Source: Alloyangia pacifica
GTDB taxonomy: Bacteria > Pseudomonadota > Alphaproteobacteria > Rhodobacterales > Rhodobacteraceae
Length of the DNA: 64,000 bases
Direction: 5' to 3'
Assembly (NCBI RefSeq): GCF_003111685.1
Contig: NZ_CP022190.1
Location: forward strand, 372,001 to 436,000
Below, piece after piece: positions 25,094 through 33,767 of this stretch (its first letter is position 1; every line of letters starts with the position of its first letter). A program made the position numbers and the translations under genes. The notes below the pieces were generated by a model. It made no database searches. It had not been told where the DNA came from and was given only the letters and a program-made list of their open reading frames with translations.

Positions 25094-25409
25094 CCGGGCG
25101 TGGACAAAGGTGCCTGGCGCAGATCGTCGCGGATCGCGCAATCTGATGTCATCATTCCCGCGCTGCGCAAGGCGCAGATCCAGGGCGACCCCTCTTGGCG
25201 GATCCGCAATGGCGTCCCGGTGCAGCCGATGGTCCGGCCGGACCCTTGCCGGGCACCGCGCGCGGGCGCCTGTCCGGCGGCCAAGGAGCGGGGCGCCTGC
25301 GCCTTGGAGACCCGCCGATGCGGGCGGGCCGGACGCTTGCGGACCCGCATCCCGGCGATCGGTCGAAGAGCGCGGCAAACCGGATTTCGCGCCGACTGCG
25401 ACATTTCGG

Positions 25410-25440
25410 GGCTAGGCGAACCGCTTTCTCTTGCCTAGCC
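25410..25440. promoter_or_regulatory. Inverted repeat upstream of the ebo operon
   Basis: GGCTAGGC (25410-25417) and GCCTAGCC (25433-25440) are exact reverse complements 15 bases apart. The extended left arm GCTAGGCGAA resembles the lrp-region palindrome at 22470-22482. It ends 56 bases before the predicted -35 element. Confidence 0.35.
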
Positions 25441-25464
25441 TGTAAGAACACGTCCGTGCAGATA

Positions 25465-25484
25465 CCGAGACATTTGCGTCTCGG
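25465..25484. repeat. 7-bp inverted repeat near the ebo promoter
   Basis: CCGAGAC (25465-25471) and GTCTCGG (25478-25484) form a perfect stem with a six-base loop, 12 bases upstream of the predicted -35. It could be an operator. Confidence 0.35.
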
Positions 25485-25496
25485 GGTGCGGACGAT

Positions 25497-25526
25497 TTGA
25501 GACGAATTGATTGATAATGCTATATT
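25497..25526 (+). promoter_or_regulatory. Predicted sigma-70 promoter for the ebo operon
   Basis: TTGAGA (25497-25502), an 18-base spacer and TATATT (25521-25526) lie in a locally AT-rich segment, leaving a leader of about 45 bases to the ATG at 25579. Confidence 0.45.
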
Positions 25527-25578
25527 TTTTGCCTCCAGCCCGCGCCGGGGTGCGCTGTGTTCGAGAAAGGTATTCGTA

Positions 25579-27522
25579 ATGTCGGTTTCCATGACGCTGC
25601 GCTGGCTCGTGATTCTCACCATGCTGGCCCTCGTACTCGCGGCAAGTTTCCTGCTCTTCGAAGGACGCATCGAAACGCTGGTCAACGACCTGCTGTCCGG
25701 GACGCAGAGCCTCTCTGGTCTCTGGGTGCTGATCGTGACGGCTCTGGCGCTCGACGTGGTGCTTCCGGTGCCGTCGAGCGTGGTCAACGTCTCGGCGGGT
25801 ACGCTGCTCGGCGTCGCTGTCGGCACCTTTGCCTGCTGGACCGGGATGACGCTGAGCTGCCTGCTCGGCTACTGGATCGGCGCGACCGGCGGCACCCGCG
25901 CGCTCGGCCGGCTGCTCGGAAGGGACTATCTGGCGCGGTCGGCAGAAGTGTCCGAACGCATCGCGCTCGGCTCGGTGCTTCTGATGCGCGCTGTGCCGGT
26001 CCTGGCCGAGACCTCGACCATCGCGGCAGGGGTGGCGGGCCTGCCCCTGCGCAGGTTCCTTGGCGTCGTGGCGCTGGCAAATCTCGGCATCGCCGCCGCC
26101 TATGCCTCACTGGGCGCGCTGGCGCTTGAGGTCGACTCCTTCCTCCTTGCGCTCTGTGCCGCGCTGGCACTGCCGATCGCGGGCTTGGCGGGGCGCGCCC
26201 TCTACGCGCGGATCAAGGCTCCGGCAACGGTGGTGGCGGCCTCGGGGGCACTTACCCGCTCCGAGGCTGGCGTTGACGCGGCCGCGGCCGTGGGCGCGCC
26301 CGTCGCGCAAGACATGTCGCAGGATGGAGCGCCCGCGACGCTGACGGTCAGGCAAGCCTTCTCGGTCAGCTACGAGTACCGCGTGGTCTTCACGCGCGGG
26401 GTCTTTGATCCGGAAAACCCTGCGCTGCGCGACGTGTTTGCCGCCGGGGCGGAGGCGCGCCGGCAGCGCTGCGTGGTCTTCGTCGACCGCGATCTTCTGG
26501 CACTTCGTCCCGCGCTCGTCGAAGCGATTGGCGCCTATGTCCGGGACACCGTCGAGGGCGTCGATCTGGTCGCCCCGCCGATGCCGGTTGCAGGCGGGGA
26601 GGGGATAAAGGCCGGCTTCGAGACGGTCTTCGAGATCTACCGCCTTATCCTTCAGCACAGCATCGACCGGCATTCCTATGTCATCGCGGTCGGCGGCGGC
26701 GCGGTGCTCGACGCGGTGGGCATGGCCACCGCAACGGCGCACCGGGGGCTCCGGCATATACGGGTGCCGACGACGGTGCTGTCGCAAAACGACAGCGGCG
26801 TCGGGGTGAAAAATGCCGTGAACTTCGAGGGTTCGAAGAATTTCGCGGGCAGCTTTGCCCCGCCTTGGGCGGTGCTGAACGACTTCAACCTGCTGGAGAC
26901 GCTGCCCGCCGCGACCCGTCGCTCCGGCATCTCCGAGGCGGTGAAGGTCTCGCTGATCCGCGATCCGGCGTTCTTCCTTTGGCTCGAGGCGAATGCGGAC
27001 CGGCTGAAGCACTTCGCGCCCGAGGCCGAAGAATACATGATCCGCCGCTCGGCGGAGCTGCACATGCGGCAGATCGCCCTTGGGGGCGATCCGTTTGAGC
27101 GCGGCTCTGCCCGACCCCTCGATTTTGGCCATTGGTCGGCGCACAAGCTCGAGGGTCTGACCCACTATGCCGTCAGCCACGGCGATGCCGTGGCCATGGG
27201 GATCGCGCTCGACGCGCGCTACTCGGTGTTGGCCGGGCTTCTGCCGGCGGGGATGGAGGAGCGCGTGCTGGCGCTGCTGCAGGCCCTCGGCCTGCCGATC
27301 TGGCACCCTGATCTCGGTCGACGTGACGCGGGCGGGCGGCTCGAGATCCTCGTCGGGCTCGAGGAGTTCCGCGAGCATCTCGGCGGCGAGCTCACCGTCA
27401 CGTTGCTGTCCGATCTCGGAGTCGGTGTCGAGGTGCACGAGATGCGTCCCGAGCTGGTCGCCGAGGCCCTTGTCTGGCTCGCGGCACGCGGCTCGGCACG
27501 TCAACAGGGACAGGAGGCATGA
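25579..27522 (+). CDS. eboD: VTT (DedA-like) membrane domain fused to EboD sugar-phosphate cyclase
   Basis: The 647-residue fusion has residues ~1-212 as a VTT/SNARE-associated membrane domain with several hydrophobic segments and a conserved-type LDVVLPVPSSVVNVSAG and RAVPVLAETSTIAAG. An Ala-rich linker (~213-255) follows, then a dehydroquinate-synthase-fold cyclase: GGGAVLD (372-378), Lys411, and zinc ligands E453, H518 and H534 (DFGHWSAHKLE; SHGDAVAMG). EboD proteins make a cyclitol-like product from a sugar phosphate. eboE starts inside its stop codon (ATGA overlap at 27519). I chose the ATG at 25579; earlier codons lie in the promoter leader. Confidence 0.85.
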   Translation: MSVSMTLRWLVILTMLALVLAASFLLFEGRIETLVNDLLSGTQSLSGLWVLIVTALALDVVLPVPSSVVNVSAGTLLGVAVGTFACWTGMTLSCLLGYWIGATGGTRALGRLLGRDYLARSAEVSERIALGSVLLMRAVPVLAETSTIAAGVAGLPLRRFLGVVALANLGIAAAYASLGALALEVDSFLLALCAALALPIAGLAGRALYARIKAPATVVAASGALTRSEAGVDAAAAVGAPVAQDMSQDGAPATLTVRQAFSVSYEYRVVFTRGVFDPENPALRDVFAAGAEARRQRCVVFVDRDLLALRPALVEAIGAYVRDTVEGVDLVAPPMPVAGGEGIKAGFETVFEIYRLILQHSIDRHSYVIAVGGGAVLDAVGMATATAHRGLRHIRVPTTVLSQNDSGVGVKNAVNFEGSKNFAGSFAPPWAVLNDFNLLETLPAATRRSGISEAVKVSLIRDPAFFLWLEANADRLKHFAPEAEEYMIRRSAELHMRQIALGGDPFERGSARPLDFGHWSAHKLEGLTHYAVSHGDAVAMGIALDARYSVLAGLLPAGMEERVLALLQALGLPIWHPDLGRRDAGGRLEILVGLEEFREHLGGELTVTLLSDLGVGVEVHEMRPELVAEALVWLAARGSARQQGQEA

Positions 27523-28706
27523 AGCTCGGCAACGGGCTGGGCACCCTGACCTACTGCCTCAACATCCATGCCACCGAAACCTGGGAGGATTGCCACGCCG
27601 CGCTGACCGGCCCGCTTCTGGCGGTGAAGGCGCAGCTCTCTCCCGATGACCGCTTTGCCGTAGGACTGCGGCTGTCGTCGAACGCGCTCGATGAGATTGA
27701 CCGGGAGGACCGCCGAGCGTGGCTCAAGCAGTTCCTGCGCGAGAACGATCTCGTGCCGGCGACGATGAACGGCTTTCCCTATGGACCCTTCCACGGCGTG
27801 CGGGTCAAGGAGCAGGTCTATCAGCCCGACTGGCGCGACCCCGAGCGGCTGCGGTACACCACCCGGCTCACCGATCTCATGGCCGAGCTCGCCGAGCCCG
27901 GAGACTGGGTCAGCCTCAGCACCGTGCCGGGCACCTTCCGCACGCTGGCCGGGGGCGCCGAGGCCGCCATGGCCGAGCTGTATCTGCAGGCGGCGGCGCA
28001 TTGCGTCGCGGTCAAGGCGCGCACTGGCGTCACTGTGGCGCTGGCGATCGAGCCCGAGCCGTTCTGCTTTCTCGAGACGATCGCGGGCAGCGTCGCCTTC
28101 TTCGAGGACTGGCTCTACGGTCCCGCCGCCGTGGCGCGGTTCGCCGATCTCACCGGGTTGGCCCGGGCGGAGGCAGAAGTGGCCCTGCGCGCGCACCTCG
28201 GGCTTTGCTACGACGTCTGCCATGCGGCGGTGGAATACGAGGACCCGGCGCAGAGCCTTGCCCTGCTGCAGGGCGCGGGCATCCCGATCCACAAGCTGCA
28301 GCTCAGTTCGGCGCTGCGCGCGCAGGTGAGCCCCGAGGTGCGCGAAGCGCTCGCCGCCTATTCCGAGCCCACCTACCTGCACCAGGTGCTCGCCCGCCGC
28401 GGCGAGGGTCCGATCCGCGCCTTTTCCGATCTGCCCGAGGCGCTGGCCCGCGGCGCAGAGGCCGATGGCGAGGAATGGCGGGTGCACTTCCACGTGCCGG
28501 TCTTTCTTGGCTCGCTCGGGCTTTTCGACAGCACGCAGGACTTTCTGAAGGAGATCCTCGACCTGCACCGGGCCGAGCCGATCTCACCGCATCTCGAAGT
28601 GGAGACCTACACATGGGACGTATTGCCCCCGGACTTGCGGACCTCGAGCGTGGACGCGGCGATCAGCCGCGAGTTGGGCTGGGTGCTGGACCGGCTCGGG
28701 CAATGA
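27519..28706 (+). CDS. eboE: EboE, sugar-phosphate isomerase-like protein
   Basis: EboE (395 residues) has the xylose-isomerase-like barrel (PF01261): IEPEPFCFLE, GLCYDVCHAAVEYED and KLQLSSALR are the likely metal/substrate strands. It is annotated in families as a metabolite-traffic protein of unknown reaction. It overlaps the cyclase gene upstream and eboC downstream by 4 bases each, which indicates translational coupling. Confidence 0.88.
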   Translation: MKLGNGLGTLTYCLNIHATETWEDCHAALTGPLLAVKAQLSPDDRFAVGLRLSSNALDEIDREDRRAWLKQFLRENDLVPATMNGFPYGPFHGVRVKEQVYQPDWRDPERLRYTTRLTDLMAELAEPGDWVSLSTVPGTFRTLAGGAEAAMAELYLQAAAHCVAVKARTGVTVALAIEPEPFCFLETIAGSVAFFEDWLYGPAAVARFADLTGLARAEAEVALRAHLGLCYDVCHAAVEYEDPAQSLALLQGAGIPIHKLQLSSALRAQVSPEVREALAAYSEPTYLHQVLARRGEGPIRAFSDLPEALARGAEADGEEWRVHFHVPVFLGSLGLFDSTQDFLKEILDLHRAEPISPHLEVETYTWDVLPPDLRTSSVDAAISRELGWVLDRLGQ

Positions 28707-29560
28707 TCGGTACCGCCCTCAAGCTGGGGCGCGTGTCGAACCTGCCGACGGTCTGGACCAATGCCATGGCGGGGGCGCTACTGGCGCTCTCCGCCGCCCC
28801 CGGCGCGGCGCTCGTGCCCATCTTGGTGAGCGCGCTGGCGCTGACACTCTTCTACGTGGGCGGCATGTGGCTCAACGACGCCTTCGACGCCGAGATCGAC
28901 CGCGCGCAAAAGGCGGACCGGCCGATCCCCATGGGTGAGATCTCGCAGCGAGCCGTTTTCCGCGGAGCCTTTGCCATGCTCGGGCTCGGCATCCTGCTGA
29001 CCCTGCCGCTCGGCGGGCCGGCGCTGCTCTCGGCGCTGCTTCTGACACTCAGCATCTTCCTCTACGACTGGCTGCACAAGCGCACCGCGCTGGCGCCGGT
29101 CATCATGGGGGTGACCCGGTTCTTGTGCTACGTGATGGCTGCGCTTGCCGCCACCGGCGCCTTTCCGGGTGTGGCACTCTGGGGGGCGCTGGGGCTGATG
29201 GCCTATGTGGTCGGCCTTACCTACGCCGCCAAGCAGGAGGCCTACGACCGGCTGGACCGCGCCTGGCCCCTGGCGGTGCTCGCCTTCCCGGCTGTGCTGG
29301 TGCTGGTCATGGGCTGGGGCAAGCCGCTGGCGCTGCTGGTCGCGCTGGGATTCCTCGTCTCCACCGGCGGTGCCTTGCGCCTCCTCTTCCGCCGGGCCAA
29401 GGGTGACGTGCCAAAGGCCGTCACCCTGCTGATCGCGTCGACCTCGCTGTACGATGCCGCGCTTATCGCCGGGGTCCACGGCGGCTGGCTCCCGGCGCTG
29501 CTGGCAGTCGCCGGGTTCGGTCTCACCCGCGCGCTGCAGCGCCGGATCGCCGGGACCTAG
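28703..29560 (+). CDS. eboC: EboC, UbiA-family prenyltransferase
   Basis: This 285-residue membrane protein starts MIGTALKLGRVSNLPTVWTN and has about eight hydrophobic segments. The UbiA signature NDAFDAEIDR (~residues 54-63) binds Mg-diphosphate; the second site is YAAKQEAYDRLDRA. It probably attaches a prenyl group to the cluster's product. It overlaps eboE by 4 bases and its stop codon shares CTAG with the stop of eboF coming from the opposite strand. Confidence 0.88.
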   Translation: MIGTALKLGRVSNLPTVWTNAMAGALLALSAAPGAALVPILVSALALTLFYVGGMWLNDAFDAEIDRAQKADRPIPMGEISQRAVFRGAFAMLGLGILLTLPLGGPALLSALLLTLSIFLYDWLHKRTALAPVIMGVTRFLCYVMAALAATGAFPGVALWGALGLMAYVVGLTYAAKQEAYDRLDRAWPLAVLAFPAVLVLVMGWGKPLALLVALGFLVSTGGALRLLFRRAKGDVPKAVTLLIASTSLYDAALIAGVHGGWLPALLAVAGFGLTRALQRRIAGT

Positions 29561-30942
29561 TCGAAGACATGGCTCAGCGTCAGCGCCTTGAAGTCCACGG
29601 CCCGCACCGGCCCCTCGGGCAGCATCCCCGGCTCGGAAGAGATCACCAGCGGCCCGTCGCCGGGATCCTCGGTGATCCGCCCGTGACTGCCCTTCACCAG
29701 ATCGGTGCGCGAAGGCGAGATCAGGTCGAGCATCTGCCGGAAGCCCATCTTGCGCTTGCCCAGCTTCCAGGCGGCCGCCAGCTTGGGAAAGCGAAGGGCC
29801 GGGTCAAGGAACAGCTCGACCGGATCGTAGCCCGGCTTGCGGTGGATATCGACGGTGGGGGCAAAGTCGGGGGCCTTGGCCTCGTCCAGCCAGTAATAAT
29901 AGCTGAACCATCGGTCGGGCCTGCTGATCGCCACCAGCTCTCCGCAGCGCGGATGGTCGAGTCCATTGGCACGCTTGCCTTCCTCGTCCCAGACCGCTTC
30001 AACCCCGTCCAGCCCCTCGATCAGCGCCTTGACCTCGGCCAGCCGCGCGCGGTCGTTGACGTAGACATGCGCCAGCTGGTGGTCGGACATGGCAAAGGCC
30101 GCCGAGGCGCCTGCGTCGAGGATTTCGCGCCCGTGCTCCTCGGGCCGGACGGCGATCAGCCCCGCCTCGCGCAGGGCGCGGTTGATGTGGATGGCGTCCC
30201 TGACCGGGGTGATGCCGTATTCCGAGACCACCAGCACCCGGCGCCCCTCGGCATCGGCGGCGGCGACCAGCTTGCCGACCAGCGCGTCGATGTCGCGCAG
30301 CGACTGCTGCACCTCGGGGTGGCCGAGATCGGGGCCGAACTTCTGCAGGTCGTAGTCGAGATGCGGCAGGTAGGTGAGTGTCAGCGTCGGGCGCCGCGTC
30401 TCCATCACGTGCAGCGTGGCATCAGCGATCCAGGCCGAGGACCTGATGCTCGCTGTCGGCCCCCAGAAGGTGAAGAGCGGAAAGCGCCCGAGCTTGGCGT
30501 CGAGCTCGTCGTGCAGCTCGGGCGGATGCGCGTAGTGGTCGGGGATCTTGCGCCCGTCGGCGGGATACATCGGCCGCGGCGTCGCCGAGTAATCGGCGGT
30601 CGAATACATGTTGTACCACCAGAACATCTTGGCGCAGGTGAAGCCCGGGTCGCGCGCCTTCCCGGCATCCCAGATTTTCTCCCCCTGCAGCAGCGAATTG
30701 GGTTGGCGCCAGAGCAGCACCTCCTTGAGATCGCGGAAGTACCATCCATTGGCCACGGCGCCGTGCCCCGAGGGCGGCAGGCCGGTCGCCAGCGTCGCCT
30801 GCACCGTGCAGGTGACCGCGGGGGTCACCGTCTCGAGCGGGCGCAGGGCGCCGCGGGCGGCGAGGGCGGCGATGTTGGGGGTGAACTGGCCGACAAGCTT
30901 CGGTGTCAGGCCGACGACAAGAATAACAACAGTCGGTGTCAT
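29557..30942 (-). CDS. eboF: EboF, alkaline-phosphatase-fold phosphodiesterase-like protein
   Basis: EboF (461 residues) starts MTPTVVILVVGLTP. It has the type I phosphodiesterase/nucleotide pyrophosphatase layout: TVTPAVTCTVQATLATG (the nucleophile Thr region), GHGAVANGWY, PHLDYDLQKFG and VVSEYGITPV. The usual first metal Asp (VDGL) is replaced in LVVGLTP, and the usual SDHG is SEYG, so metal binding may differ. No signal peptide is apparent. It lies tail to tail with eboC and diverges from eboA across 97 bases. Confidence 0.85.
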   Translation of the reverse strand: MTPTVVILVVGLTPKLVGQFTPNIAALAARGALRPLETVTPAVTCTVQATLATGLPPSGHGAVANGWYFRDLKEVLLWRQPNSLLQGEKIWDAGKARDPGFTCAKMFWWYNMYSTADYSATPRPMYPADGRKIPDHYAHPPELHDELDAKLGRFPLFTFWGPTASIRSSAWIADATLHVMETRRPTLTLTYLPHLDYDLQKFGPDLGHPEVQQSLRDIDALVGKLVAAADAEGRRVLVVSEYGITPVRDAIHINRALREAGLIAVRPEEHGREILDAGASAAFAMSDHQLAHVYVNDRARLAEVKALIEGLDGVEAVWDEEGKRANGLDHPRCGELVAISRPDRWFSYYYWLDEAKAPDFAPTVDIHRKPGYDPVELFLDPALRFPKLAAAWKLGKRKMGFRQMLDLISPSRTDLVKGSHGRITEDPGDGPLVISSEPGMLPEGPVRAVDFKALTLSHVFD

Positions 30943-31039
30943 GAGCTCAAAAAATATCCCGCAACAAAATACTTGCCGACTATGACGCGCGTTCCCTCCG
31001 CCCGTCCAGTGTTTCATTGACCATTTGGGAGAGAGTTCG

Positions 31040-31783
31040 ATGACCAGTCCAAAAGACCTTTTGCAGAAATGGATAGCGGAGCGTGCCGGGGCCGAGAGGC
31101 CCTGGCTCGAGGACCAGCTCGCGACGCTCGCCGCCCCCGGGGCAACAGAGCGCGAGCTGCACCTCTTTCTCGGCTTCGCGCCGCGGCGGCTTGGCAAGGC
31201 CGACCTTGCCCTCAGCCCGGACGAGCTGGCCGAGGCCGATGCCGCGCGCCCTGGCTGGCAGCCCGGCGACTGGAGTCTCGACGGTGCCGCGCGGGTGCTT
31301 GGGCTGCTCAGCTACAGGGGTGACCGCCCGTTCTCCGAGACGTTCAAGGACCTGCGCCGCACCTCGGACGCCGCCGAGATGATCGCGCTCTACCGCGGGC
31401 TGCCGCTCTATCCCGAGCCCGAGAGCCTGCACTTCGAGGTGGGCGAGGGGCTGCGTTCGAACCTCAAGCCGGTCTTCGAGGCCATCGCCCACAACAACCC
31501 CTATCCGCGCGACCATTTCGACGAGCACCGCTGGAACCACATGATCCTCAAGGCACTGTTCATCGGCGCGGCGCTGGGGCCGATCACCGGCCTCAAAGAC
31601 CGCGCCAACCCCGAGCTGGCGCGCATCCTCGTGCAATACGCGCGCGAACGCTGGGCCGCCGGGCGGCCGGTGATGGAGGAGCTCTGGCCGCTGGTCGGCC
31701 CCTTTGCGGAAACCCCGGAAATCCGGGCCCAGCTTGATCGGGCGCGGGCCGAGGGACGTATTATCGAGGAGTTTGTGTCATGA
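31040..31783 (+). CDS. eboA: EboA domain protein
   Basis: The 247-residue helical protein has no known fold or activity. Recognition rests on family patches (RWNHMILKALFIGAALGPI; SETFKDLRRTSDAAEMIALYRGLPLYP) and on position beside eboB. The ATG at 31040 follows GGGAGAGAG. It overlaps eboB by 4 bases (ATGA). Confidence 0.82.
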   Translation: MTSPKDLLQKWIAERAGAERPWLEDQLATLAAPGATERELHLFLGFAPRRLGKADLALSPDELAEADAARPGWQPGDWSLDGAARVLGLLSYRGDRPFSETFKDLRRTSDAAEMIALYRGLPLYPEPESLHFEVGEGLRSNLKPVFEAIAHNNPYPRDHFDEHRWNHMILKALFIGAALGPITGLKDRANPELARILVQYARERWAAGRPVMEELWPLVGPFAETPEIRAQLDRARAEGRIIEEFVS

Positions 31784-32703
31784 TGCTGATTGATCCCCAC
31801 GCGCATATGATCTCGCGCACCACCGACGATTACGAGGCCATGGCCGCCGCCGGCGTCGTGGCCCTGATCGAGCCCGCCTTCTGGCTCGGCCAGCCGCGCA
31901 CCTTCGTGGGCACCTACGTCGATTACCTGTCGACCATCGTCGGCTGGGAGCGCTTCCGCGCCGGGCAGTTCGGCATCCGCCATTACTGCACCATCGGGCT
32001 CAACTCCAAGGAAGCCAACAACGAGGAGCTGGCCGAGGGCGTGATGGAGTGGCTGCCGCGGTTCGCGCTCAAGGAGGGCGTCGTTGCCATCGGCGAGATC
32101 GGCTACGACGAGCAGACCGCGCTCGAGGACAAGTACTTCCGGCTGCAGCTGACGCTGGCGAAAGAAATTGACCTGCCGGTCATGGTGCACACGCCGCACC
32201 GCGACAAGAAACGCGGCACCAGCCTGTCGATGGATGTCTGCGAGGAAATGGGCCTCGATCCGTCGATGGTGGTGATCGACCACAACAACGAGGAGACCGT
32301 CGGCGAGGTGCTCGACCGCGGCTACTGGGCAGGCTTCTCGATCTACCCCTCGACCAAGATGGGCAACGCGCGGATGGTCGAGCTGCTCAAGCAGTACGGC
32401 TCCGAGCGGATCATCGTCGACAGCGCCTGCGACTGGGGCATCTCGGATTGCCTCGGAGTGGCCAAGACGGCGCAGCTTGCGCTGCAGAGCGGCGTGTCCG
32501 AAGAGGTGGTGCGGGCGGTCTGCTACGGCAATGCGCTCGCCGCCTACGGCCAGAGCGGGCAGATGAAGGAGAGCGACTGGCTGTCGCCGCCCGCCATCGA
32601 CCAGCGCACGCTCTACGAGGGCAACTCGATCCTTCGCGGTGGCCGCGAGCCGGTCATCGAGGAGCCGGGAACGCAGCGCCGCAAGGGGCTGACCATCGAG
32701 TAA
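31780..32703 (+). CDS. eboB: EboB, TatD-family metal-dependent hydrolase
   Basis: EboB (307 residues) is a TatD-like amidohydrolase. Metal residues can be seen in IDPHAHM, GEIGYDE, VMVHTPH, VIDHNN and IVDSACDWG. It ends about 60 residues beyond the barrel in a basic tail. It is coupled to eboA by a 4-base overlap and followed by a strong hairpin. Its reaction in the ebo pathway is unknown. Confidence 0.87.
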   Translation: MMLIDPHAHMISRTTDDYEAMAAAGVVALIEPAFWLGQPRTFVGTYVDYLSTIVGWERFRAGQFGIRHYCTIGLNSKEANNEELAEGVMEWLPRFALKEGVVAIGEIGYDEQTALEDKYFRLQLTLAKEIDLPVMVHTPHRDKKRGTSLSMDVCEEMGLDPSMVVIDHNNEETVGEVLDRGYWAGFSIYPSTKMGNARMVELLKQYGSERIIVDSACDWGISDCLGVAKTAQLALQSGVSEEVVRAVCYGNALAAYGQSGQMKESDWLSPPAIDQRTLYEGNSILRGGREPVIEEPGTQRRKGLTIE

Positions 32704-32707
32704 GCCG

Positions 32708-32742
32708 TTCTGCTCGGCCCTCGAACCGAGGGCCGAGCAGAA
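32708..32742 (+). terminator. Strong hairpin terminating the ebo operon
   Basis: TTCTGCTCGGCCCTC (32708-32722) and GAGGGCCGAGCAGAA (32728-32742) form a perfect 15-bp stem with a five-base loop, starting 4 bases after eboB. No T-run follows, but the A/T ends and position fit a terminator. Confidence 0.7.
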
Positions 32743-32874
32743 GCGCACCTCACGCCACCTCTGCCCGCCTGCTTCGGCGCGGCGCATGGCCGGCGGGCGC
32801 GAGCCAGGGCGCTGATGGCTCTGGGCTATTGGGTCGCGGGCTACGCGCGCCGGGATTGGCGTGGCGAGGGTCGA

Positions 32875-33612
32875 TCAGGGAAACACCAGATACCCTGTGC
32901 GCCCGCCGTCCAGGGTGAAGCTGGCGCTGCTGCCGCTGCCGTCCTCGGGCGTGGCAAAGAGCGCGTTTCCCTGCGCGCCATCGGTGCAGGCCAGCGCCGA
33001 GCCCATGCTCGGGAAAAGCGCGGGCGGCCCGTCGAGCTGGCCGAGGCAGGTGACGCGGCTCTCGGGCAGGGTGAGCAGCAGCACGTAGGTCTCGCCGTTC
33101 GAGCTGAGAACCTGCCCCAGCGCCGTGCCGCCGCCGTTCAGCTCGCCGACCCCCTGCTGCGCCTGGCCGGGCAGGGCGGGGGTTGCGGTGGCGGGGGCGC
33201 GTTCGACGATGGGCGGCTGACCGAGGCGCGTGGAGGCGCCCTGCGGCGCGCTGACCGCCGGGGCGCCGGGCGTGTTGCGGATTCGCTTGGTGCGGGCGGG
33301 GCTGTCGCGCTCGAGGGTCATCACCGGCTCGCGCACCGAGCCGTCTGCGCCGGGCACTCGGGTGCCGAGGTCGATGGAAACGCCAAGCCCGCCATAGCCG
33401 CCCCAACCCGGCGTCCAGCTCCCTCCCCAGCCGGGGCCGCCGGGCCAGCCGGGGCGGTGGGAATGATCGGGACGGCTGGGCCAGCCCGGACGCGCGGGCC
33501 AGCGGAAGGCCGGGCTGCGCGCGACGGTGTCGAGATCCACCGCCGGAACCTGTGCCGAAAGCGGTGCGGCGAGGGCGATCAGCAGCGGGGCGAGGCAGGG
33601 GAACCTGAACAT
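32875..33612 (-). CDS. Secreted Pro/Gly-rich hypothetical protein
   Basis: The 245-residue protein has a signal peptide (MFRFPCLAPLLIALAAPLSA). Residues ~35-75 are a low-complexity Pro/Trp/Gly stretch (RPGWPSRPDHSHRPGWPGG), and the C-terminal part from ~150 is more globular with two Cys that could pair. I do not recognise a family. It lies convergent with the ebo genes and separate from xylA. Confidence 0.65.
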   Translation of the reverse strand: MFRFPCLAPLLIALAAPLSAQVPAVDLDTVARSPAFRWPARPGWPSRPDHSHRPGWPGGPGWGGSWTPGWGGYGGLGVSIDLGTRVPGADGSVREPVMTLERDSPARTKRIRNTPGAPAVSAPQGASTRLGQPPIVERAPATATPALPGQAQQGVGELNGGGTALGQVLSSNGETYVLLLTLPESRVTCLGQLDGPPALFPSMGSALACTDGAQGNALFATPEDGSGSSASFTLDGGRTGYLVFP

Positions 33613-33734
33613 CGGGGCGACCTCCGAAAGCGAAAAAGCGTCGTCCTGAGAATGGCATGCAAGGCCGGGGCGAACGCAAGCCGGAAGTTCGCAAGGCAGT
33701 TCGGCGGAAGTATGGCGCCGTCAGGCAGCGACGC

Positions 33735-33760
33735 GCCCGGCGCTTCGAGGCGCGCCGGGC
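33735..33760 (-). terminator. Hairpin downstream of xylA
   Basis: GCCCGGCGC (33735-33743) and GCGCCGGGC (33752-33760) form a perfect 9-bp stem seven bases past the xylA stop. A T-run is lacking, so strength is uncertain. Confidence 0.5.
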
Positions 33761-33767
33761 TGCAGGG

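Larger units (their letters stand above)
25094..25578. other. 485-base gene-free stretch: possible gene fragment plus ebo control region
   Basis: The first ~160 bases contain a plus-strand peptide (SDVIIPALRKAQIQGDPSW, about 25142-25200) that looks protein-like but has no start and that I cannot assign; it may be a decayed gene. From 25410 the DNA becomes regulatory in character: an 8-bp inverted repeat, a second inverted repeat and a promoter for the ebo genes, listed separately. Confidence 0.4.
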
